64,000 bases of DNA from Gracilaria domingensis. Lineage: Eukaryota; Rhodophyta; Florideophyceae; Gracilariales; Gracilariaceae. The notes below the pieces were generated by a model. It ran no database searches. It was not told the origin of the DNA and saw only the letters and a program-made list of their open reading frames with translations. Made by a program: the position numbers and the translations under genes. Shown piece after piece: positions 54,415 through 64,000 of the stretch. The stretch covers positions 23,238-87,237 of the forward strand of contig VCMS01000260.1 of the NCBI GenBank assembly GCA_022539475.1, given 5' to 3'. Position 1 is the first letter of the stretch. Each line of letters starts with the position of its first letter.

Positions 54415-56635
54415 GTGGCCGTGCCCGTTCGCCTTCCTACGTCCTCTTCCGCGCTTGCCGTGGCGCCGCCGACCGATGGCCTGAGCGACTTCCCATCCGT
54501 CAGGGGCAATATCGACACACCGCACGGTTCTAATAGCTCCAATTCCCTCGCTGCTTCCTCTCCTCCGCCCTCCGGCATCCTATCAATCGCCATGTCTGGT
54601 CGGGGTTCTCGCGGGTCGCGCGGGTCGCGTGGTATCTCCAAATCAAATACCCGCTTTCGGTCTCGGGGTCGCGGTCGGGGATCGCTGACGGCCTCCGTTC
54701 GAGGTGCGTCCGCGAGCGCCTCTGCGTCCGCCCAGGCCATCGCTCAAGTCCTTCTCCCGGGTACCGGAGTGGCCTATGGCCCGTACATCACCACCCCAAT
54801 GCCCTCCGACCGGGCGAAGTTTGGACCGTTTGGTTTGACTCCAGACGTTTTCCGAACCGAACTGGAGAAGGTTACCTCCTGGTCTTTGAATGTTACCGAT
54901 GCGGTTGGACGTCCTTACGAACACCCCGACTTCGTTCGTTACACCTCCTGGCGGCGTTGGGATAGTCACCGAATGGCAGCCGTGGCTCACAATCCTCCGA
55001 AGCGGAATCGCGAGCCGCGTCACCGTCCTGGTCGACAGACGTGCTTCCACCAACGGTCTCACCATTCACCGTTTCGGTTCTATATTCCCGAATCGGTGCC
55101 TAGCGACTTGCCCTACTTACGGTTGGATGACGAACTGCTGTACTTTCGGAACCTCGTGGGTATCATGCATGAGCTAGGGCCTTTTTCCACTAAAAGAAGT
55201 TCGGTACCGATTGGGTTGGCCCACCGGGGCCATATGATCGCCTTCATTGGACAGACGGTCGAAGGTGGGGAGATGACGTCGCGCTAGAGTCTCGCATTCG
55301 CCATCGCGGTAGTCTCGTCGGTACCATGCATGGTTTTCACAACACGGAGTTTTTCTCTCAGAGTAACGATGACCGCCGCAAGTGGTATGTCCAGCAACCC
55401 GATTGGTGGTCGGCGTACGAAGTCCCAAAGTGGTTGTGTGTCCCTACCCCTCCTGTGTTTGCTCACTTCGGGAGCCTTACCAGTGAGGGTTCCCCTTGGT
55501 TTCACACCGTATGGTCCGTGGCCTTGTGCGAATGGGAAGTCCTCGTTGCCATCCTCGCGTTGGAAGCCGCCCGATATGGTATCACTTGGAATTGTCGCAG
55601 CCCCGAGAGCGCTCTCTACGCACACCGGTATACCCCAGTTGGTCGCTTATTCCGGTTACCGACTAGGGTCATAAGTCTCATTCGGAAGTTGGGGCTGACC
55701 CATTTGGTGGTCAACACCTCCCACTCGGAACAGCAGTTGGATGCTTATCTCACCGCCGCGGCGGACTACCAGTGGAGGAATGACCGTGTTGGGAGGTGTG
55801 GGATTATGAGAACCAGAGGGTATGTCCTCATGGTTCTCGGGGTCTTCCTGAAGATCCTCACGTGCCCGATGATGCCGAGTATGGTCATGTGGTGCAGACT
55901 CCGGACGCTGCGAAACCGAGTGTTGGTGCACTTCCTGGTTCCTCTGGTCAGGGCGCCCCTGATTCGGCTTCTCTTTCTCTTCCGGTTCCCTCCGCTGGTC
56001 CTTCCCAACCGTTTGCGGCTCCCAATATCCCGATGGGTAGGGGTGAGCCTCTCATTTCTTCCTCTATTGCCGGCGCCCTGATGCGTATGCAACAGTCGTT
56101 CGTGTCGACACTCAACCGTCCTGGTCCACAGTCCATTCAGGAAGCCTTGGCTCTGATAGAGGCTCTTATTCCCCGCGATGCTCGGCATGTCGCGGCGCTT
56201 AACAGCATTACCGCGTTCCGCTCTCAGTTTCAAGCCGACTTGTACCACGTGGTGACCGATCAGGTGGGTGCTTTGACCGGTCATTTGGATGCCGCTCCGA
56301 TCACTGGGGATCCTCTTCTTGGCACTTTGGTCGGCTCGTTGATTCTGAATAGTGGTGCGTATCCTGTTGGTAATGTGCTGCAGCCACCGTTGGGACCGAC
56401 GGGTACCGCGGGTGCCGGTAGTGCTCCATCGCCTCGGCCTGGTGCTCCACCTACTCCTTCTTTGTCCACTCCCATGGCTAGCAGTGCTAGTATGGTGCCT
56501 ACCCCTGCGGTTGGTGCCGGCGCCGGGCCTGTTCCTGCGTGGGCTCCAGGTGTTCCTTCTACTCCATCTGGTCCTCCTAGTGGTCCTGGGCCTAGCGGTG
56601 GTGCAGGGGGCAGTGCTGCGTCGTTTGGTCCATGA
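54415..56635 (+). pseudogene. gypsy-2 reverse-strand accessory ORF (tail-to-tail with pol)
   Basis: Runs opposite to pol and ends 111 bases from the pol end. Three frames: 54415 to about 55260, then to about 55795, then to 56635, total about 740 codons. Two single-base shifts are inferred from alignment with gypsy-1. N-terminal 110 residues are Ser/Arg/Gly-rich with RGRGRG and SRGSRGSRG, like RNA-binding RG boxes; gypsy-1 lacks this. The core shares V(P/S)..LPYLR-type, WGDDVALESRIRH, MHGFHNTEF, CVPTPPVFAHF...LEAARYG, GRLFRLP..VISLIRKLG and DYQW blocks with gypsy-1. The C-terminus is Pro/Gly/Ser-rich after a helical stretch. Family unknown. Conservation of core but not tails between diverged elements points to past selection. 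Confidence 0.8.
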
Positions 56636-56745
56636 AGGTGGCCACTTGCCCTTGGTCGTGTGCGTTTGTTACACCTTGAGGTCGCAATTAGTTATTGTAT
56701 GTGTTAAGATAAACCAATGTTGTTGTTTCTCCTTTGTTAGGTCCG

Positions 56746-59700
56746 TCATGTTCTGCGCTCGCGAGTTTCTCCCCCTCTCTCCTGAGTCCGAGGTACCACA
56801 TCGGGCAATGCCTCTGGTGGTGGGGTTTGCCCCCGTTTGCGCCAGTAACGGATAATAAAGTTACGTGGGATATGGTGGGGAGGTTTCATTATGTCTGCAC
56901 TAGGCGGCCATCCATACCAGCGCACGCGGTATTTAAGTCCTTCATTGGTTTGAGCGTGGCTGATTACCGTGTCGATTGCGCACTCGGTCGTGGATACCGC
57001 AGGGTGGGCATGGGGTGGCGTCGTTACATCGTCGTCTGTTACCCGCTCCCGTGGTGGTGCCGACGTAGGGTCTGCAGTTACCGCCTTGGTATGGGCTCCT
57101 GCTCCCGGTGTCGAGGGTGGGGCCGGTGGAGCCAGTACGTTAGTGTTTGGTTCTATCCTCAGGGGTGCATTCTCCTCGTTAGGTGACGATTCGCGGGTGT
57201 GTGGAGGCGCTTTGACAATACGATCGACCGAAACGGTGTTCTCCAATCCATCCATCTGGATGGTGATGGTGTGGGCGTCTGCTCGAATCACCTTGTAGGG
57301 TCCAGTTGACTTGGGTAAAAGCTTGGAGCGGATACCTTCGTCGATGATTATATCGTCCTTTTCTTCCGCTGGGGTTGGGCGAGCTCCATCTCGTGGTATG
57401 TCTAGGTAGACTTCGTCACCTTCTGCGACCTGCGTGACCTGACGAACCTTTCGGTCGTAGTCGGCATTGTTTTTCTGTTGGGCCAGTGTAAGCTTCCCGT
57501 TTGCGGCCTGAAAGGTAGTGCGAAGCCGGTTTAGGATGTCCTTCTAGACCTGCGCCGGCGCGGTAGGCCCTGGGGCGTGGATGACGGCGGGTCCTGCTTG
57601 AACTACGATTCCCTGGGGGCTACGGGATAGTACCAAGTCGAATAGAGTGGTCTGGGTGGTACGGTGCACCTGCATGTTATAGGCGTATGTAAAGGGTTGC
57701 ACATAATCGGCCCAGCCAGTTTGGTGTTCTTCGACGTAATGTCGGAGCCGTCCCACTAAGGTCTTGTTATAGCGCTCAACCTGTCCATTAGTCTGGGGGT
57801 GGTACGCTGTTGTGAAGTAGTGTTTCACGCCCAGCATGGTGCAGACTGCTTCGAAAACCTTCGATGCGAGTTTGGAACCATTGTCGGTCAACAGATAGAG
57901 CGGTGCTCCACATGGGTAAACCCAGTGGGTCAGAAAAGTTTCCGCCAGGGCTGGTGCTTTTGTGTCCTTCAAGTGTATCGCCCTTGTCAGTTTCGTGAAC
58001 CGATCGTTGATGAATACGACGAACCGGTACCCGTTGGAGGTTTTCAGTAGTGGGCCAAGGATGTCGATAGCGACAAACTCGAGGGGCTTTGCCGCTGGGA
58101 ACAATTTGAGGTACTTGTGATGCTTTCTTAGGCCTCCACGAGTTTTCATGCACGATGCACAGTTAGCCACGAAGGTGTATACGTCGTGAGCCATGTGAGG
58201 CCAGTATAATTGTCTCCGTAAGGTGTAGTATAGCCGGGTGGCGCCTGGGTAGCCTGAAAGGCGCGGACAATGCGCTAAGTACAACAAACTTTGTCTTAGG
58301 GAGACTGGCACGACCTTCTGTAGGGCTCCGTCTAGAGATGAGTGCCTGACCAAGTACCCCTCGTGGTCTACGTCAAATTGGGAGTGGGCTGTACCGATTT
58401 GGTCCGCCAACGTTTTGCAGTAGGCATCACTTGCTTGTTCGCGCACGAATTTCTCTTTTGTGATATGAGCGTCTTCCTCTGCATTCGTTTCTTGGGACGC
58501 TGCTATGACCAGTGGGTTGTCCCGTTTTTCTCCTCTGCGCGAACTCAGTGGATCATCCCATGTACCTTTGAGGGTTTCTGTTGCGTCTGGCCCTTGCCAC
58601 CTGATGGTGGAGCAGGGTAGGTCGTCTTCAACCGATTCGGTGTCCATTCCGTCGGTATTAAGTCTGGACAGTGCATCGGCTACCCGGTGCTTGATGCCCG
58701 GGCGGTACTGGACGTCGTATTCGAACTCCAATAGGCGCAACGGACACCGCGTTAGCCTTCAAGAGGCGTCTGCGAGTCCCAGGATCCAGCGGAGGGCGTC
58801 GTGGTCCGTCCTTAAGGTAAACCGTACGCCATATAGGTAAGGTCGCAGTAGTAGCATGCTCCAGACCACTGCGAGGCATTCTTTCTAGGTGACCGTGTAG
58901 TTCTGTTCCGCTTTGGTTAGGGCTCTGCTTCAGTATCCTATCGGTAGCTTGGTGCCATCTTCCTGTTCCTGCATGAGGCAGCAACCAAGCTGGGCCTCCG
59001 ATGCATCAGTGTCTAGGGTATACGGTAGGCCAGTTTTCGGTAGTGCCAATATCGGTGGTGACAATAGCGCTGCTTTCAGCGGCTGAAAAGCTTCGATCTG
59101 CGCATCTTCCAGGTATTTAAACCTCAGTGGTTGTCCCTTCTGCAATTTACGGTTCAATGGGGCCGCTATCGTTGCGAAACCCTTAATAAACCTGCGGTCA
59201 ACATTGCATAGACCTATAAAGGAACGGATGTTCGTTTGTGAAAGGGGAAGCTTCGCTTCCTAGACTGCTCGAATGCTTCGTTGGGATACTTTTAGCCGTT
59301 CCGTACTTATGGTGTGTCCAAGGTACTCCACTTTTTGGTCAAAGAATTTGCACTTGCGGAGCTTTAGCATGACTCCAGCGTTCCTTAGTAGGCTTAGCAC
59401 TGTTCCAACATGGTCAAAGTGTTCCTCAACTGAGCGGGAGTAAATTATTACATCGTCTAAGTACACCAAAGCGGTTGTCCATTTCACCTTTGAGAGGATT
59501 ATGTCCAAGACCCGTTGGAATGTAGCTGGGGCATTACACAACCCGAAGGGCATTCTCCTGAACCTATAGAGACCTGCCTGGCACGTGAACGTAGTCTGGT
59601 CCCTGTCCTCTTCGGGTATTTCTATCTGCCAGTAACCACAGTTGGCATCTAGCGTGGTAAATATTTTCGCATCCCCGAGGGAATCGATGCATTAATCAAT

Positions 59701-60915
59701 TCTGGGTATCGGGTAGGAGTCTTTGACCGTTATGGTGTTCAGTTTCCGGTAATCTATGCAGAACCGCATGCGAGATTCCCCTCGTTTCTGGACTAGGACC
59801 ACTGGGCTAGACCACTCCGCATTTGCGGGTTCGATAACCCCCTCTCGGAGCATCCTCTCCACCTCTTCTAGTTCGCCCTCCCTTTCCTTAGATCCTGCTC
59901 TATAGGGTTGTTGGTGGATCGGTCGTGAGCCTGGGAGAAGGTCGATTATGTGTTTGGTAACCTTTATAGCTCCCAGCCGTCCTGACCACATGGCGTTAAA
60001 GGGTTCCAGTAGGGAGAGGACACGGTTTCGGAGGTGTTCACCTTCTAGGCCGATGTTAACCTCCTCTTTCCAATCCGTGACTGGGTCCAGTTCCAATCTC
60101 CTACTCTTGGTCTCGTCATTTTCCTTGATCAATTGGTGTTCGTTTGCTTCTACATCACTTTCGGCTCCCCCCTCCTTAGGGTTCACGCCCTCCAGTGACC
60201 ACGATGGGGTAAGGGTGTAGATATCGGTCGGTGTGGGTAGGGCAAGAACGAGGATCGTGTTCTTGGTTAATCGGACCGCACGGTGTCCATAGTTGCTAAG
60301 GTAAACCTGGAATGTTCGGTTGGGTATATTGTCTACAATACCATTTGCCATGAGGGTCAGGTGTTTGTTGACAAACTTGGCACAGTTTTGCAAGGAGATG
60401 AGACCTGGTCGTAGGCATGTTGCGTTGACCCCTAGTTGGTGCATTGGGGGTATGACGATGGATTGTGCTAGGCGAACCTTATTGGATGTAGTAGCTGTTG
60501 CTACTTGGTTCACTTTGCTTCCCTTGGTTGGTTGTGAGAGACTACCGATGATGGCGATACGGGGTCCATCGTTAAGGAGGACCGTTCGCGACCGAGGGAT
60601 AATGGCCCGTACGTGTCGGTCGATAAACGTCGTGGCTAGGATGCAGTCCGTGGCGAGGTGGTTGATCACGATGACTTTTACTCGTACCTTGGGGTTCTCA
60701 ATGACGACCATAAGGGTGAGAGTTCCGAGCACCGCTAGCGGTTTGTTGCTAGCATCGACAAGTTGGTTTGGAAGTGTGCACGGTCGTAATGGGTGAAGTT
60801 GCCTCTTTGACAGTAGTCGGGCGTTGACCAGATTTCAAACCTCCCAAGTTGGTGCGGATCCCGTGTCAAAGACCGTTACACAGGGAACCAAAGGGTTTGT
60901 AGAAATTCCAAGGGT
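56746..60915 (-). pseudogene. gypsy-2 pol: protease to chromodomain, stop codons but no frameshift
   Basis: One frame from about 60915 to 56746. Protease: FDTGSAPTW then a TGA near 60841, and DCILATTFIDR. RT: FCIDYRKLNTITV, PIPRID then TAA at 59692, MPFGLCNAPATFQ, YLDDVIIYS. Further stops: TAG 59260, TGA 58930, TAG near 58887, TGA near 58759. RNase H: LDTDASEAQLG and RTDHDALRWIL. Integrase: CPRLSGYPG...CASC, AIDILGPLL, LTDNGSKLA, HPQTNGQVERYNK (DDE present). TAG at 57544, then the linker and a chromodomain (YRVRWYGWPPSADIMKPP..IPRNFIIRYW) at the C-terminus. Compared with gypsy-1, the stops replace Glu, Trp and Gly codons. Inactive as it stands unless stops are read through. Confidence 0.92.
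60163..60180 (-). other. Internal polypurine tract in gypsy-2 pol linker
   Basis: CCTAAGGAGGGGGGAGCC on the minus strand, encoding the PKEGG peptide between protease and RT, at the same place as the gypsy-1 tract at 2147. It resembles the 3' PPT (AGGAGGGG). Confidence 0.5.
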
Positions 60916-61259
60916 GATGTTTAGCTTGTAGTTGCTGTGTTTGACGAAACCAATTGGATGTGTGGGGCCCGTGATGTTCTTTTGTCCAGTAAGCATGGGA
61001 TAGTCGTTGAGAAGTGCACCAATCGGTGTTGGCGGGCCATCCGAGAGATTACGGTTGGGATTGGCCTTTATTCCAACCGTTCGGCGTTTTCCGCATGGTC
61101 CCTGGGCAGTTCTTGGTGCTCAGGGGTCAGGACCAGATTAACCTGTTGAGGTTGGCGCGACCGGTCGTTGTCCGCATTTAGTGATGGTGTTTTTCTGTTT
61201 GGACCGCCAAAGACGTCCTGTGGGTTTTGTCTGCGTGCCTGGAGGAGCGCTGCTCTGTT

Positions 61260-62957
61260 TTATGGGGCTACTGATGGGCATGCAGTCGCCAAGTGGTTCG
61301 GTGACAAACAAAACCAACAGAGGAGATTTCCCGTGTGGGGGTCCTTCGTCGTCATAGTCGGTCGCGGCCCTTCCCCTCGTGTCGGTACGGTTGGGATTGG
61401 ATGAGGTTGGAAAGTTGCGCTCTGGTATGAGGAGGAGGAAAGGACCCCTGGTGGGTTGGCTGTACCATTTCGGTAGGGACGAGGCGGGTCCGCGGCATGG
61501 GGGACAGTCACGACTTCGCTAGCTGACTCCGAAACTATCGAGCCAGGGACTGATGGTGGTCTCGAGGGTGGCTCTTTTGACATCCCCTAGCTCGACCAGT
61601 TGGAAGACTGTGGGGTGCGATATGCTACACTGTCGACCCCTACAAGGTGTATGGCGTCCCTTTGCGTTTCACAAACCCTAAAATCACCTTCTGAAGTCGT
61701 TGTGGTGTAGAATTGGAACAACCACATTGCAGCCCCTTCCGAAAAACCATTCTGGTCACATGAGGTCTTAAACCTCTACAGGAAGTCTATGTCCGCTATG
61801 GGACCATCCACGGAAAACTGGGTTTCCCCCAGTTGGAAACTGAGCTTCTTATGATGCTTAGTGATCTTCTGAGCGACCTCCTCGGTATACTCAGAATCCC
61901 TGTGGTCTAACCTATAGATTCGATAATCGACCGCTTTACTGAACAGGTCGTTCAGCGGCCGCAACACCTCTAGGTCTGTGTCGGATTCTGACTCCGACGA
62001 GTCATACCTGCTAGGCTTCCTCTTTCGGTGTGACTTCCCCTTCTTCTGTCGGGTGTCCTTCCTTCGTTTCCTTGCACTTTTGCGGTAATTGTCACTCGAA
62101 GAATCCGACTGGATGTCCGAGCTGGAAGGGTCGGGGCCTGGCCGACGGTTCTTACCCTTCCCTCTTTTGCTCCTCTTCTTCTTGTTACCAGACGGTTTCA
62201 GGCAACGCCCCTCTCCCGGGCTCGACGAATCTCCGTCTCCATTTGGGTCACCTGGCGCGGCACCCTCCATGGCTCTACCAGTTGGATTCGGTAGGTAATA
62301 ATACCCAGGGTCCGCCACTCCGAGGGGGTCTCCCCCTTTCCGAACTCGGTCAATTAGCTTCCCACCGACCTGGTTGACAGGAAGGTTATAAGGGAGGTCC
62401 CCAGGCGGTGCGGCTATGGGATTCGCTACCTCTATCGGTTGTATCGCGGCAGCTTGCGCTACCACTTCTGGTTTGAGTTCCGGCCCCTGACGCTGCAAAC
62501 ACAGCATCACCAATTGGTCTATGTGACCCCTGACATCCGATTCTAGGTAACGGAGCACCACTTTGGGCACCCTCGTATCCAACTCACTCAGGGCCTTTTC
62601 GACTGCCATTCGAATCACTCGGTCCACGAGCTCTGGGAGAGCTCGATCCACTACCAATCTGGTCATCGCATCCAATTCCAAACGAGGTCCTTGAGGGGTC
62701 TCGCCGCGGTTGACCTTTTCCGTCTGGTTGTGACTACCACTGCCGACCAGTTGAGCGTCAGTAGGGTTCACTAGTCTTTCGGTATCCCGCAAAGGTGCGG
62801 CAGAGCCTGCAGCCCCACGACTTCTCGAGAAGGATCGGGTCTTACGGAGTAACTCTTCAGGATTGTCTAGAATTGGTCTTGCGATGTTTCTAGTTGGGCG
62901 TATTTCGCCGGCTGGTGCGCTCGGCGCTCTTGTGGAGCGTTGCCTGGATCTCTCCAT
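61260..62957 (-). pseudogene. gypsy-2 gag
   Basis: Starts MERSRQRSTRAPSAPAG. 393 codons are open to a TAG at 61776, and the same frame continues after it through FKTSCDQNG...AAMWLFQFY, a second TAG near 61588, and a clean CCHC knuckle CWFCLSPNHLATAC before a TAA at 61260. N-terminal basic and Ser-rich region, a helical segment (ALPELVDRVIRMAVEKALSE), a Lys/Arg-rich middle (KKKRSKRGKGKNRRPG), then capsid-like YRIYRLDHRDSEYTEEVAQK, homologous to gypsy-1 gag. The unusually long N-terminal extension before the capsid is a feature of this lineage; gypsy-1's is outside the window. Confidence 0.85.
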
Positions 62958-63075
62958 GTAGGTTGATCGGTGGGTTGCTTATTACTTTCCCAGTGGTCCT
63001 CACCAAAAGGTTTTTACAGTCCTTGTTCCTCCCTTTCGGGTCTTCGTTCTCCAACTGGTATATCCACAATTTCTA

Positions 63076-63088
63076 GGTCGTGAGACCA
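63076..63088 (-). other. gypsy-2 primer binding site
   Basis: TGGTCTCACGACC on the minus strand starts four bases inside the 5' LTR end. TGG pairs with the CCA end of a tRNA. The tRNA species is not identified. Confidence 0.7.
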
Positions 63089-63091
63089 AAA

Positions 63092-63654
63092 TGTGGTATA
63101 AAACCAGACGGTGGCAGCAGTGGCTGCGGGTTGGTATCAAATGGGTTCTAGGGAGCACCTGGGGGTACTCAACCTAGGAGGGGAGCGTGTGAGATCGGTC
63201 TGTAAGGTGTGGCAGCACCAGCCACTGGTGGGTGCAATGCGGACGGCGCGCTTACTATAATCGCCTGGGTAGAGTGCGATGTATAACAATCACGGTCCGC
63301 TATCACCCTGAAGATACTACGCTAATCACTTGGTTGACTGTAAAAATCTTATGGTGAATATCTAGCGTAGTAGGAGCATAACTTTACCATTACGGTGGGA
63401 GGGGCTTCCACGTCGAGTATATGCTGTTGTGGGAGCCCCGGCACGTCGTGGGGGAATAGCCACGTGTGCCACAGAAGGTGCGGCCGAAGTGCGGCGCCAT
63501 TCCCCCGTGCCCTGCCTAACTATTCTAAATTAAAGACTACGAATTAAAATCAAAATTACAAGATAGTCCTCAATGGTGATTGCCACATGTCCTTCTTGTC
63601 CACCGTGCGGCTTGATCTCCGTTACCGACCTTGGTCGCCCGATTCTATACGACA
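63092..63654 (-). repeat. gypsy-2 5' LTR
   Basis: 563 bp, partner of 53394-53955. Carries the element's promoter; TATAAAA-like words occur at both ends. Confidence 0.93.
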
Positions 63655-64000
63655 TCACCCATGGCTGCGCCCAGTTTTAAAATATGGCAGAATCAACCCC
63701 GATTTCTCACGCTGGTACAAGTAGCATGAGGGGAGGAAGTCATCGCGCTGGTACAGGTAGCACGAGGGGAGGAAGTCATGGAGGTTCTGCGCTTTCCCAT
63801 GGACAAAGCGATAATGTTCGCGCTTTCCGCCAACGACAACAACGAGCTTCTATGCTCGACCATTGGCAGAAACAACGGGCATTATGGTTACGCGGTCTAC
63901 AGCACCCTTAGTTCTTGTTGCTTTCTGAATAAGAACTGAGCCCCTGCTAGCAATGCCCTTCCGTAAGCTGCGGCAGAGACATTTTGAAACCGAAACGCGA
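63655..64000 (-). pseudogene. Pogo-like DDE transposase, upstream piece
   Basis: Reading from 64000 down: VDRVTIMPVVSANGRA, a stop, KLVVVVGGK, HYRFVHGKAQNLHDFLPSCY, then WAQPW at the LTR junction in another frame. These match the central DDE_1 region of pogo/Tigger transposases (RVTV...SADG, KG, P..W). A 36-bp tandem duplication (starts 63711 and 63747) repeats LPSCYLYQR. It joins across gypsy-2 to 53392-53057; the rest lies beyond the window. Confidence 0.72.

Larger units (their letters stand above)
53394..63654 (-). mobile_element. gypsy-2: complete Ty3/gypsy chromovirus with both LTRs
   Basis: About 10.26 kb, reading right to left: 5' LTR, PBS, gag, protease, RT, RNase H, integrase, chromodomain, reverse-strand ORF, PPT, 3' LTR. 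The LTRs differ at roughly 40 of 562 positions by eye (about 92-93% identical), so the insertion is not recent. TCAC flanks both ends (53389-53392 and 63655-63658). It sits inside a pogo-like transposase pseudogene. The pol frame keeps its register throughout but holds seven isolated stop codons. Confidence 0.95.

Noticed and set aside
63684-63911. Plus-strand 75-codon ORF with GTG/SHG repeats
   Set aside because: It is the reverse of the duplicated pogo transposase segment; the repeat comes from the 36-bp duplication.

Overview
This is a eukaryotic nuclear window dominated by transposable elements, with a few single-copy host genes between them. The host genes are almost intron-free (the one intron I can support is 61 bp), several have TATA boxes about 80-135 bp upstream of the ATG, and the set includes a group III alkyl sulfatase and a type II membrane glycosyltransferase. 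This fits a florideophyte red alga (Chondrus-like), but that is inference from gene style and not from a marker gene. Base composition is patchy: most of the window is moderate, 11.7-12.9 kb and 24.1-28.5 kb are AT-rich, and 42.7-46.8 kb is an extreme GC/CpG island.

Layout. 1-8.98 kb: a decayed Ty3/gypsy chromovirus on the + strand (gypsy-1), followed by a long ORF on the opposite strand. 9.3-17.6 kb: a Ty1/copia element on the - strand, split by about 4.4 kb that holds a DDE_Tnp_4 transposase tail, a Crypton-like tyrosine recombinase pseudogene with an upstream ORF, and a broken methyltransferase-like gene. 17.6-22.5 kb: degenerate DNA. 22.57-28.9 kb: an AT-rich Ty3/gypsy element (gypsy-3) with an extra ORF upstream of gag and a textbook -1 ribosomal frameshift site between gag and pol. 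29.3-41.9 kb: host genes (membrane protein, glycosyltransferase, peroxiredoxin-like protein, alkyl sulfatase, Kazal-like Cys-rich membrane protein) with a pogo/mariner-type MITE and a cluster of hairpins between them. 42.7-46.8 kb: the GC island with three minus-strand genes, two of them paralogous secreted proteins. 47.4-52.97 kb: a secreted Kazal-like gene with one intron, a 190-bp hairpin element, two small unknown ORFs and a palindromic minisatellite. 53.0-64.0 kb: a pogo-like DDE transposase pseudogene cut in two by a complete 10.3-kb chromovirus (gypsy-2, - strand) with both LTRs, PBS, PPT and a short target duplication.

The strongest candidate for something undescribed is the extra ORF lying tail-to-tail with pol in both gypsy-1 and gypsy-2. 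The two copies are clearly homologous along most of their length, sit in the same place in the element, and match no family I recognise. Both elements also keep a polypurine tract inside pol that resembles their 3' PPT, which may be a central PPT.
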